Assembly: GCF_036898095.1 (NCBI RefSeq) | Contig: NC_090729.1 | Span: 63,328,758-63,392,757, forward strand | DNA: 64,000 bases | Reading direction: 5' to 3' | Origin: Palaemon carinicauda | Lineage: Eukaryota > Arthropoda > Malacostraca > Decapoda > Palaemonidae | Shown: positions 37,620 to 48,831 of the stretch, piece after piece | How positions within the stretch are numbered: position 1 is the first letter of the stretch | Layout of the letters: each line of letters starts with the position of its first letter | Translations under genes and position numbers: made by a program | Notes under the pieces: generated by a model | Told to the model about the DNA's origin: nothing | The model's database searches: none | What the model saw: the letters and a program-made list of their open reading frames with translations, nothing else

Positions 37620-39420
37620 TTGACTTTCTTTGATGAAGCGAAGACAGTCGACTTCTGCACCTGTTGGGAGAGAACTGGGCCCAGCAGAGGGATCAGCTTG
37701 GGCTATAGCTCCAGGACTAGGGGGAACTTGGGAGCCACTAGGGCTGCCGTCCCTTTGAAGGTTCTAAGCTTGGAGAGGACTTTCAGTAGAAGGTTGGGTG
37801 GAGGGAACAGGTAAATCTTGGACCATGTGTTCCAGTCCAGGGACATGGCATCCACTGCTTCCATTTTGGGGTCCTCATAAGGGGCCACATATCCAGGAAG
37901 TTGCTTGTTGTCGCTCGTCGCGAAGAGGTCAATCTGTAGTTCCAGGACTTGACGAGAGATGAAGGAGAATGATCCTGCGTCTAGGGACCATTCCGACTAT
38001 GGGGCTTGTCCTCGATAGAGCGTCCGCCGTGACGTTGCGAAATCCTTGTAGGTGAACTACAAAAGGGTGCCACTTCCTCCTGTCCGCTAGGTGGAAGATG
38101 GGTAAAAGCACCTGATTTAAGTGGGGCGATCTCGAGCCCTGACAATTGAGACATCTGACTACTACCGAGCTGTCCAGAGTTAGACGGATGTGTATCGAAG
38201 GACGCGGGGATATTGATGTGAAATGTCTTGAATAGGGGAGACCATGTTCCTTGAACTTGCCGTTGATGGGAGTGGCCCCCCCAACCCTTCAGAGAAGCGT
38301 CCGTTTGGATGTTGAACAATGGAGGTGGAGGTTGGAGAGGGATGGATCTTTTCAAGGTCCTTGCTTCTGACCACGGGCTGAGCAGGGAGCAAAGCCTGTT
38401 TGGTAGGGGTCTCTTGAGGTCTCTTCGAGCGACGGATGCATTTCGTCTCCAGACTCCTGATGCGTCCTTTAGCTGTGCTCGTAGCACTAGGTTTATCACT
38501 GAGGCATACTGAAGTGAGCCAAGAACTTGCTCTTGCTGTCGTCTTGAGATCCGTTTGGATTTGAGAAGTCTTCTGACAGACCCTGCTTTTTCTTTCCTTT
38601 TCTTTAGAGGAATGGAAAGGCAGTGTGACTGAAGATCCCAATGGATTCCTAACCATAGGAACTTCTGAACTGGAGCGAGGCGAGACTTCTTGGTGTTTAT
38701 CTTAAAACCCAGATGTTCAAGGAACTGGGTTACTTTGCTGCAAGCTTTCAAACACTTTTCTGGCGAAGTCGACCAGACCAGCCAGTCGTCGAGGTAGGCC
38801 ATCACTTGGACGCCCTGAAGGCGTAGCTGGTGGACGATCGTGTCTGCTAGCTTGTTGAAGATTCTCGGAGCCACGTTGAGCCCGAAGGGCATGGCTCTGA
38901 AGGCGTAGCTTCTTCGATGGAGCCGGAATCCTAGGTAGGAGGAAGCGTGGTGGTTCATTGGGATGTGCCAGTAGGCATCCGCCAGGTCTATTGAGACCGT
39001 GTAGGCCTTGCGAGGTAGTAGGGCTCTTATTTGTTGAAGAGTCAGCATCTTGAATTTGTTGTTCGCAATGAACTTGTTGAGGGGGGATAAGTCGAGAAAC
39101 AGTCTTCCCTGGAACCTGGTGGACTTTACCCTCTTGATCACCTTCTTGTTCAAGAGTTCTAGGACATATTCTTTCAAGAGGGGGGTTGATGGCTGGAAGA
39201 ATTGGTGGAAGGTTGGAAGTGGTTGTGTCCAGCTCCAACCTAGTCCCTTCTTGATGATGCTGTGTTCCCAAGGATCGAAGGTCCAGCGATCCTGAAAGTG
39301 GGGGAGTCTTCCTCCCACCGGAAGCCCTTCATTGCTTCTGGTTTCCCGAGGACTTGCCACCTCGGCCGCTAGCGCCCCTTCTTCCTCTGCCCCTGGAGGG
39401 GTGGCGCGAGAAGTCTCTGC
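37620..39420 (-). pseudogene. DIRS copy 1 reverse transcriptase/RNase H with internal deletions
   Basis: The 459-codon frame 39360-37981 contains LDLSPLNKFIANNKFKML, SIDLADAYWHIPMNHHASSY, FRAMPFGLNVAPRIF and the catalytic YLDD (residues 189-192), then the RNase H start TDASLKGWGGH. Compared with copy A it lacks about 14 codons in the fingers (RFQGRLF joins directly to LDLS) and a block containing the RNase H Glu (after FKTFHINI). The deletion moves the reading into the overlapping frame, where it stops. The remaining RNase H end (HLQGFRNVTADALSR, 38111-37929; YEDPKMEAVDAMSLDWN, 37888-37703) is in other frames. It is inactive. Confidence 0.85.
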
Positions 39421-41241
39421 CTAAGCCTCTACCTCTGGGACGAAAGGTAGTTGACTGACGCTCGTAGGCAGGGGTAAGGGCCGGTGATTGTGACACCACT
39501 GGTTTGGGGATCAACTGAAAGGTCTGTTGCGGTTGAGTGACCACTTGGGAAGTAGCGGGAGCCGGAAACTAGCGTTTTTGTTGACGCTGCTGGGGTCTTG
39601 GTTTGGAGGATTTGGAGGATTTCTTCTTAGGCTGAAGGCCTTCGTCCTGGGAGGATTTCCTCTTTCGTGACATGCCCCATTTGTTGAGAAGGTTCCAATT
39701 CTCAGAGGCCGCTTTGTCGACGATCTCTTTCACCAGAGCAGAGGAAAAGAGATGCTTACCACAGATGTTGGAGGAGATGAGTTTCCGGGGTTCGTGTTTC
39801 ACTGCCGCGTTGGCAAATACGAACTCTCTGCAGGTTCTTCTGGACCTGATGAAGCTGTACAGGTCCTTCATCACAGTCACTAGGTGGGTTTTTGCAAGAA
39901 CCATATAGAGAGCTGAATCTGGAGAGACAGGGAGGCAGCCAGTCTCTCCTTGGTCTCTTCCTCTCGACGAAGAAGGTGGTCATTCAATTTCGGGAGGTCC
40001 TCGTTGAACTGACGTCCAGCTACGTCAGGGTCCAGCTTCCCAACCGTGAAGGTGAACTGGATATCTTTCCAGAACTTGTCGTCAGAGGGAAGGGCAAGGG
40101 AGAAGGGCCTACACTCCTCCAGGGTAGGACAGGGTTTTCCTTCCTCCACTGCCTTCATGACCGCATGAAACGCTTTTTCCACAAAGGGGAAGGATGCGGA
40201 AGGGGGAGCAAGAAAAGACGGGTGGTTCTTGCTCAGAGCCGGCATTTTTGAGTTAGTAAAACCGTGGCTCTTCAGGCAATCTGCCAGCAAAGCTTGGGCC
40301 TTTCAGTGATCGAAAACGATCACCTCTTTGGGCTCAGTGTCCTCCTTGGAGGCCGGTTCGGTCTTAAGTCGGACGTAACAGTCTGGGTAAGCATCGAAAT
40401 TAGGGAAGAATTCCATTTCTTCTAGGAGAACAGACCCTAGCATGTCATTAAAGAATATTTTGCCATTTGTGATTGGAATATGCTTGGCGTACCTCCAAGG
40501 GTTAGACTCCGAGCAGGAAGGAAGATCCTTAACCGAGACCGAGATCTTCTTCGGTTGCCTCAATTCCATGAAATGGCGTGTAATCTGGGCGGAATGCTTG
40601 CTAAGCTTCTTGTCCATTAGGGCCACCAATACCCAGATGGTATCTTCGGTGGTAGGCAGCAGGGGCTGCGGCGCGGCGGAGGTAGAGGGGTCTGGCTCCT
40701 CGACTACTACGGGAGCTGCCGGAGGTGGAAGGGTGACCTCGCCCTCCGAATCAGGGTATTCAACCTGATCCTCTTCTTCCTCCGGATCCTCGCCCATGAG
40801 GGTCCTCTCGGTGTCGTCGGACACGTCCGACATCTTCTCCACCTCATCTAGACTACACTTGCTAAGCGTAGTCTAGATGTCCGGTTCTACGGTCACTTGA
40901 ACCAAGGGGATCTGATCCTGGGGGATCACAGAATCTGCAGATGCTTTTGGGAAAAGGATGGCCCTCATTGTCACGTTGGGAAGATACGGCCCGGCAGCGT
41001 TTTTCTGAAAACCGTGCACCCACCTGCGCAGTTTCTCTCGAGCATTGTCCCTGGCTTCTAAGGACGGGGGGTTGTCGAACCCCTCGTCAAGGAGGCCTTT
41101 GCAGACTGGGCAGAAGACTGGATCCCAGTACTTGAGGTTGCCCTTCTTTGCAGTACAGGGAGCGTGAGTCCGACACGCACCATGCCCGTAAAAGTCCGGG
41201 CGGCGAACCGAGCAGAAGGGATTTTCACATTTCACGTACTC
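39329..41241 (-). pseudogene. gag: DIRS copy 1 Gag, several stops and one deletion
   Basis: In order on the minus strand: a Cys/His-rich start (EYVKCENPFC...CRTHAPC...WDPVFCPVC), RWVHGFQKNAAGPY, an acidic region with EEEEDQVEYPDSEGEV, a central domain (PNFDAYPDCYVRLKTEPAS), HPSFLAPPSASFPFVEKAFH, KDLYSFIRSRRTCREF, and a Gly/Arg-rich basic tail (RGRGRRGASGRGG) ending at 39329. Single stops interrupt the frame at 40873, 40303 and 39569, and a deletion shifts it near 39900. Comparison with copy A shows the order is the same. The tail probably binds RNA. A candidate 3' splice site precedes it at 41242. Confidence 0.8.
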
Positions 41242-41392
41242 CTGTATAAGAAAGAGAACATGAGTACATGGAAATAGAGTCATGACTTACATTACTCTTA
41301 AACTAAGATTCCTTAATCTAATTCGTAAACTTAGAATTGTGTTATGTGAGCTCCGGATAGGTGAGCTAGAAAAGAAGTAGGAAGACACATAC
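41242..41392 (-). other. Candidate spliceosomal intron in the DIRS copy 1 leader
   Basis: On the minus strand, ATTCACAA is followed by GTATGTGTCT at 41392, and TTCTCTTTCTTATACAG ends at 41242 directly before GAGTACGTGAAATG. Donor, pyrimidine tract and acceptor fit the GT-AG rule, and copy A has the same donor text and an acceptor at the same place (60022-60185). Joining would be in phase with the Gag frame. This is inferred from sequence alone. Confidence 0.45.
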
Positions 41393-43992
41393 TTGTGAAT
41401 CCCATCCAGCCAGGTACCGCGATCTTTTCTGCGGGCAATTCCTTAGAACCTGAGGTTATAGGAGAGGGAATGGTATCCCCATGGGAAAGCCAGATTAGGC
41501 TTCTTTATAAAGGAATTGTCTGCAGGGTAGAGAAGGTCTGAAATTGTTCAGAATTTAGATAAAGGAGGGGAAATAGGATAAACCCCTCAATATTTGGGAA
41601 GGTCCCGGTAAGAGACTGCACTGAGAAGCACAGAGTATGCTGGAAACATTGTACTGTATGTACACTCATACAGCTCAGACACTGTCTTCAGGGTAAGAAG
41701 CAGCAAAGAAAATCAGTCTGGCTATATAGATGTATAGGTCGACTGCCGGCACGAGCTGGCAGCCGGGGGGAAGGGGGGCTTGTCCCTGGAAGCCGCAGAG
41801 TGTTGCCGGCAAGGCGGAGACCTGGTCCGGCGGGGTGAATCCATCAAGGCTACACACTGAGCAGCAGAGAGGTAGGAAACACTTGTGGGGGCGACTGCCG
41901 GCACGGCGGCAGGTCCCCGGCAGCCGGGTACATAAGATGGAAGGTGTCTGAGAAGCCGACGGCAGCGGCGGCGGCAAGGGGCGGCGGTCGCCGGCAGCGG
42001 CGGCAAGGGGCAGTGGCCCCCGGCAGCTGGCAGGCTGACGCAACAGCTGGTTCTCAGACAGGAAGTCCTATGAAGTAGGAAGGTCACCGGGTGTGCTAGC
42101 GACTAGCGGAGGCAAGGGGCGGCGTCCCCCGGCAGCCGGCAGGGTGTTGCCTTAGGTAATCCTGAGATAGGAAGGTCCTATGCAGTAGGGAGTCACCTGG
42201 CGTGCCGGCGTCAGTCGCCGGCAGGCGGCGACGGCAGTGGACCAGCACCATGATAGAAGAGAGAAAGATAAGGAGGGAAGGAGGAAGGGTAATGTCCGAT
42301 ACCCAACCGGCTTTCCTCCGGAAGGAGTGTACTCATGATAGGGGGGGGGAACAACCTATCATCCGGTGGTAGGGAGCCGGCAGACAGCTGGATGCCTATG
42401 GTAATCCAAGGGAGGATCAGAGAACAATCTAGGCAGGGGGGGGGGGGTGATATCCTGCCGGTAGGGCGGCCGCTATCATAACCCCATAGTTCGACTATGA
42501 GTGGGAAGTGTAGCAGAGTGGCCACCCAGGCAGGAGAGCGCAGCTTAACCTACAATTCTCCCTAAGGGGGAATTGTAGGACAGCGGACAGGGGTGTGAAG
42601 GTAAGCAGACACAAAGAATAGAGTGGGGTAGGTAGGGGGGTGAGGGGCCAGAAGGGATGCAACCCTAAAGCTCCCAGAGGGTGGGGGAATCTGTTTTCTA
42701 TACTACCCAGGCAGGAGAGAAGCACTCTCCAACCCTAGGGTAGGTTAGCTCAGAGTAGGAACAGAATTGGTGTACTGTCCTAAACTATAATAAAACAGAA
42801 ACCCCCAAGGCCTAACCTAAATCAGGAGATCCTCCTAGATTAGGTAAGGCTGGGGATGCACATCGCTAGGCCACAAGAGGAAGGGATGAGTCCCAACCAA
42901 GAGCAGTCTAAAGGGGGAGGGCTAGGCCACCCCCCCCACCTTCAGTCTCAGTCGATACCCCAAGGGAAAGACGTTCCTTAGGGGTGGACTGGGAGGAACG
43001 ATAAGTACTCTGGGGTTCTGACCGGAATCCCTCCATACACTATGGGAGGGAAGAAGGAAGAACTACCTAGCCTAACCTACCCAAAATATTTCGGGTAAGG
43101 GGCTAGGAATAGCAAGGCTACCCAAAGGGAGATACATTAGGGTAAGGGAGATAAGGAAGCATACAAGGGTCCTAGCATTGGGTTAGGTGTGGCCTGGCTG
43201 GACCAGGCACCGTTCCTTGTATAGTTCCTCGAAGGCGAAAATATGTACAACATGGAATCTTGTATATGTTTAAAAATGCCCAAATCTTCATTAAAATAAC
43301 ACTAGGAACACTCATATATCATGCAGAAGTAAATAAGAATATTAGACTGCAGCCTATGCTAGGCTGAAAGGGTAGTATGGGGTCGGCTGGCTAAGATCGC
43401 CGAAGACCACTATTGGCATAAAATAACTATTCCTAAAAATGAAGATTAAACAACCCAAGATAAATTTAGTTATAAGGCCGGGTAAGGCTATGCTAGCTAT
43501 CTAAGCCTATATGTTCATTAGTGTAAGCACTAGGAACACTTATTATTTCATGCTGAAGCAAACATGAACACTAGGCTGTGGCCTATGCTACGCTGAAAGG
43601 CTAGTATGGGGTCGGCTAACTAAGAGCGCCAAAGACCACTATCGGCATAATATAACTTATTCCTAATAATGAAGACTAAATAACTAAAGATTTATCTTAG
43701 TTAAAAGGCCAGGTAAGGCTGTTCTGGCTATCTAAATAACGCATGCAAAGCGAACAGCAGCGCCGTAAAATGGCGTCCCGGGGCAAGGCACAGCTCGGCC
43801 ACAAATCCCAAGATTTTAGCGTAAAAAATCGTTGCTCGACTGCCAGAGCTTATTTAAACAATACAAGAACCTGGTACTCAACTTTCCAGAAGAAGGCGAA
43901 GCAGAAGGCTGAGACATCTTGAAGGATGCGCACTGTAAACTCCGATCAAAGGGAACAAACCAAAGGGCGTTAGCGCTACTAAGAACGGAATG
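41393..43992 (-). other. DIRS copy 1 leader with GC-rich CCGGCAG clusters
   Basis: Non-coding leader upstream of gag. 41740-42480 is rich in GCCGGCAGCCGG-type blocks, and 42540-43200 has AGGGG and CCTAACCT motifs. A unit of about 225 bp is tandemly repeated at 43309-43505 and 43534-43740 (GTATGGGGTCGGCTnnCTAAG, then AAGGC(C)GGGTAAGGCT). Copy A has a matching leader at 60186-62400. Confidence 0.6.
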
Positions 43993-44452
<460 letters not shown>

Positions 44453-46399
44453 TATACAAGATAATGAAAGGGTTTTATTAGGAACAATTTATCAATCACA
44501 TGACTGACAAAAAAGACGATCCCATTGAAAACAATGGCGGAATTAGAAGAAAAAAATACATTGTGAAGCTATTTGATAGTGGATTTGATTATGTTATGTG
44601 TTAGATGGAATTTACTACATTCATCTGCTTTTCTTATGCCTTCTCCACATAGAAGTTCATTTCTCAAAGAAACATTAGACAGCCTGTTTCGCTTCTCATT
44701 CTTTTTGATGTTGACTAAAGGAAATTTACCTTAAAAATCTGCATTGGAAACTGGGATACAAAGCAAGGATCAAGCAAATTTGGAGAGGGTAGGATATTTT
44801 CTACTTGTATAAACTTTTGACCAAAAAGACTTTGTGTTTGTATCTTGAGACAAAAATCAGTCAGTGTCACTACTTAGTAATAACAAGTGCCATTCACTGT
44901 CCAACTCTTGTAGCTCACTCTCCAAAATGATCTGGGGAAACTTTGAAAAAATTTCAAAAACAGATGTTATGCCACTAAATACTAAACATGCAGGATCAAG
45001 TAGGGAAGACCTCAAACAAATCATTTAGCTGAAGCCCTTATTGTTGCTGCAAAGATAATTTTACCAAAAATTTTGAAAGGCATTCAAACATCTAATTTGT
45101 CTGTTGATCATCCCTCCTATTTATAGTATTCTTAAAGAGCTTAGCAGATTTCACACCACTATAAATCTGCGCTACAAGAAGAAGGTTACGTGGATCTTAA
45201 GGGTCAATTTTAACAAACAGTTACATAGAGTCTTTTAAAGCTGATGGCTTGATGAAAAAGATGGGAACCTTTTCTTCGACATAATTAGGTGGGTTTGATG
45301 AGAACAAGGTGCAATATCCGACTTGCAAGAAAGAATATGTGGTGACAATTAGTAGTGCGAGACCCTGAGATTGCATTGGCGACTGGGTGGATTGCCACTA
45401 TATAACTGTTTGATGTTCAGGATGTTTTCAGACCAGCTGTCGATACGTGTAGTGAGCGATTGCAATCATCAATCGTATAGTATACACATATATGGAATTC
45501 TTACGACACCAATTTTTCGTGCATTTTATTTACTACCGCATTCGCATTTTACTATTGCCGTATTTATCTCGACTTTCTCCAGTTATTCTGTGATTATGCC
45601 AGATAGACCAATATTATGTCAAATGTATGCTTTATTTATAATTATGCAAAATATCATGCTAATCTCTGTATTCCCATTTAGATTATGCCACAAGCATAAA
45701 ATTATGCCATATCTGGTAACACTGAATCACAAATCTCCAATATGTTACCTCATAAATATAAACAATATCCAGAAATAAAATGAAAAGAGTGTGATCATAT
45801 GTTTACAGTAATTATTAATATAGTGCATATGTATGTTCCAATGAAACCAATAAAGTAGATGTCACTGTCGTACATTCCAAAATAAGTGTTATATTGCATA
45901 TCCTTGTAGAATGTTCAAGGTGATGTAATATTTGTCTTTGTGGAGAGTACCACAGTACGTCCTGTAAAGTACCAGTCACAGGTTTCTTTGCCATCCTACA
46001 ATTATTAATATACATTTACCACAGTCATGGATAGAAACTCAGCAGGTTTCGGGCTTGTAAGCACATTAATGTTCAATTGTGATGAACAAAAGTACGAATT
46101 GTAAGGAGTCAAATTCCTTGGGTATTTACAGCTGCAGAAGATACATGGCACTATCCTAAAAGAGGTGGAATAGCAGAAGCTGACCTGGATGAAAAATGTA
46201 TTGCTGAAACTTTTGCCAAAACCTTTTAGTATTTTGACAACTGTAGTTTATATTTAGATATCTGAAGTGCTAAGGACGATAAGTTTTATGTTGATTGAAT
46301 ATTGTCTAGTGATTTCAGCATATTACTCACCTGTAAATGAGTGAATAATTATTAGTAATTATCCAGAGGTATCCCTCCTGCGTCGTCAGTTTTTTAATG
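44453..46399. other. No gene recognised
   Basis: AT-rich DNA between the DIRS element and the gypsy element. A 135-codon plus-strand frame at 45371-45778 is Ile/Tyr/His-rich with no motif I recognise and is probably chance. No microsatellite or terminal repeat was seen. Confidence 0.5.
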
Positions 46400-46790
46400 T
46401 TGATATGTTGAATCAAACGCAGGTGTGTACATAACCCTTTAATGTATAATCAGAAGCTACATTACTCGGTGGCTCTGGGCTTCCGAGTTCCAACAACCAA
46501 CTCCCAACTGACCATCGAGCGTCTTGTAAACAATTTCAGAAACATAAAAATTAGAACAAACATAAGAGCATCGCTCTCAAAAGACTTAAATCCTACTGCA
46601 GTACAAAAGTAAAAAGAATCAAATCCTATCTTTAGGTAATTAATAAATGCTTGAACCCTAATATGAAAATACATTATTTCAGTGATGTACAATGTATAAC
46701 ATGTTTTATCAATGCAATATGATGCAATGTTGTGCTCAATATACGTAACATTAGAGGTAATATAGTATATTATTACAATAATACGTAACA
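46400..46790 (-). repeat. 3' LTR of the minus-strand gypsy element (left limit uncertain)
   Basis: On the minus strand a purine tract (AAGGGGGAGGACAC) is followed at 46790 by TGTTACGTATTATTG, a typical LTR start. The end of the LTR towards lower coordinates could not be fixed, because no matching 5' LTR is in the window. Confidence 0.55.
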
Positions 46791-47790
46791 GTGTCCTCCC
46801 CCTTAACTGGACATTCTAAAAATCAATATAAATCTAATCACTCAGGGGGCTTTCCTCTATTAATCCTATTAGGAAGCACTCTAACCTCATCGTGTACTGT
46901 TACATGAATTGATTCTGAATCTACATTTGATGTTAGAGCATCTTGGTTAACATTTGACTCATTTGATCTAACTACTTCTGAAAGTTTTCCATCTCTAGCA
47001 TTCACAAGCTCTACTGTATTTCTGTTTAATGGCTGTAATTGATCAACATGACATTTTACAATATTTCCACCAACTTGAACATCATAATGTAAATTTCCTA
47101 TCTCTCATACAATCTCCTGGTACCCACTTCTCTGGAGTGTTCTGCAATCTTACCATGACATCAGATAAAGGTAAAAAATGTCTTACAATAGGAAGCTTTA
47201 ATACTTGTTTATACCGTTTATCTTCTAAATCACTTTCCAAACTTCGATACAACAAATCTAACTTACACCTTATCCTCCTCCCTGTCAACAAATTTGATGG
47301 TGTCACGCCTGTTGTGCTGTGCGGCGTTGTTTTATAAGACAATATAAACTTTGATACATGCAAAAATATGTTACCCAAATTTGCTTTTCTACACTTCATA
47401 TTGTGTTTAAATGGTTGAACAAACCTTTCAGCCTCTCCATTGGTAGAGGGATGATATGTTGCTGAAAATGTATGTTTTATACCCTTGACGTTACAAAATT
47501 CTTTAAACTCTTGTGAGGTAAATTATGGACCATTATCTGTAACAATTCTTTCTGGAATACCATGTGTAGAAAAAAATTGCATTAACTCTTTTATTGTGGC
47601 GTAAGACGTTATTGTTTTCATTGGAATGACTTCTGGCCACTTGCTGTAAGCATCTACGACTATCAAAAACAAATAATTTAAAAAAGGACCTACAAAATCT
47701 ATATACACTCTTTGCCATGGATACATGGGTAACTCCCATGGGTACATTCTAGCAAAATGAGGATTGTTCTGTTGCATAACAAAATTCATA
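46791..47790 (-). pseudogene. pol: Gypsy integrase, C-terminal half
   Basis: This continues the integrase interrupted by the solo LTR. 47789-47523 encodes NNPHFARMYPWELPMYPWQRVYIDFVGPF and VVDAYSKWPEVIP, with the first catalytic Asp in IDFVGPF and the second in IVTDNGP. After a stop, 47399-47082 encodes FILSYKTTPHSTTGVTPSNLLTGRR and the C-terminal PLSDVMVRL region. The stretch between (47400-47520) should carry the catalytic Glu block and is frame-broken. The type resembles Mag-like gypsy elements (SYRTTPHSTTG). The RT half is at 48832-50849. Confidence 0.8.
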
Positions 47791-48831
47791 TGTCATGCCG
47801 TTTCCATCATGACTTTTCACTAAACTCTCTTACCTGAAAATCATTCGGAGGCTATCATTCAATTTAGGACAATCGACTTATTCCTGGTAAGCCTATCTAT
47901 AACAACCAAACCTTGGTATAGGCTAATACCATATACATCAAAGGCATAGGCTAATATTCTAAGCCTATACTTAAAGTTGAACTTGACTCTTGCTGTGGAG
48001 AAGGACAGATCTTCATTTGTAGTGGAGGTTGATGGAAAGGCTGGTTCCCGGGGTCTTTTTATTCTTACTTCTACAAGTGCTAGTACATGACAGGTACTCC
48101 AAACTGGTACCCTGTAATACAAAGTCTTCATTTAGGACAACGATCCTATTTCAAACAACATGCAATTCGTAGCCTAGGCTATACTGTACTCTTAAATAAC
48201 CTATTGGTTATGCTGCACAGTTAGCGTGGCAACTCAAATAATAAAAACTTCACAAATCTGAAATTGATATTACACATCTTAACATACGATTGGTAGCAAA
48301 CTTCCAACCACATGCAAACACAGCATGAAGCAGTTTCAATACTGGCAGGATTATCGTAACTTTATTTGATAACTCTGTTACTGTATTGCATTTTAAAAAA
48401 ACCCACAACAGACAATATCACGTGTTATTAAAACAGATAAATGATAACTAAAACAAGTGCATACCTTTTACAAGGGAGAAAGTAAGACTTTCACATAATA
48501 ATAAGAGGAGCAACACCGTTTCCCCTCTATACTGATTGCTGTCGACTTCAAGAGTGCGCTCTGAGCTTACCTCGCACAGCTACGCCCGAGGCTCACGCAA
48601 CTACGCCTTTGTTTACCTTGTGCACTCAATCACAGACTCTCGACCGCAGACACAACTACTCCTTTGTTACGCCTCTCTACACCTCTGGTTATGCATGCTT
48701 GATCCTACGCCATCTCAACTACGTGTGGCTAACATAACATTTTGATGAGATGAAAACCAATTCGTTTATTAAGACCAATAATCATCAAGGGAATTACCAT
48801 TCAGTTGAATGTGAGCATTTCTGTCATTACA
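47791..48831 (-). mobile_element. Solo LTR (1041 bp) inserted in the gypsy integrase
   Basis: On the minus strand the insert starts TGTAATGACAG and ends GGCATGACA. It is flanked by the 4-bp duplication TATG (plus strand CATA at 47787-47790 and 48832-48835). Removing it and one CATA rejoins the integrase reading frame (SYIRNCM to NFVMQQ). AATAAA is present on the minus strand near its start. The same LTR family begins the window at 1-189. A lone LTR is what remains after recombination between the two LTRs of an inserted element. Confidence 0.88.

Noticed and set aside
44453..45400. A possible hAT-type transposase relic
   Set aside because: A few residues looked suggestive, but no ordered set of conserved blocks could be established.
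45371..45778. A 135-codon plus frame as a possible host gene
   Set aside because: AT-rich sequence, no motif, no neighbouring exon and no similarity I recognise; chance is more likely.
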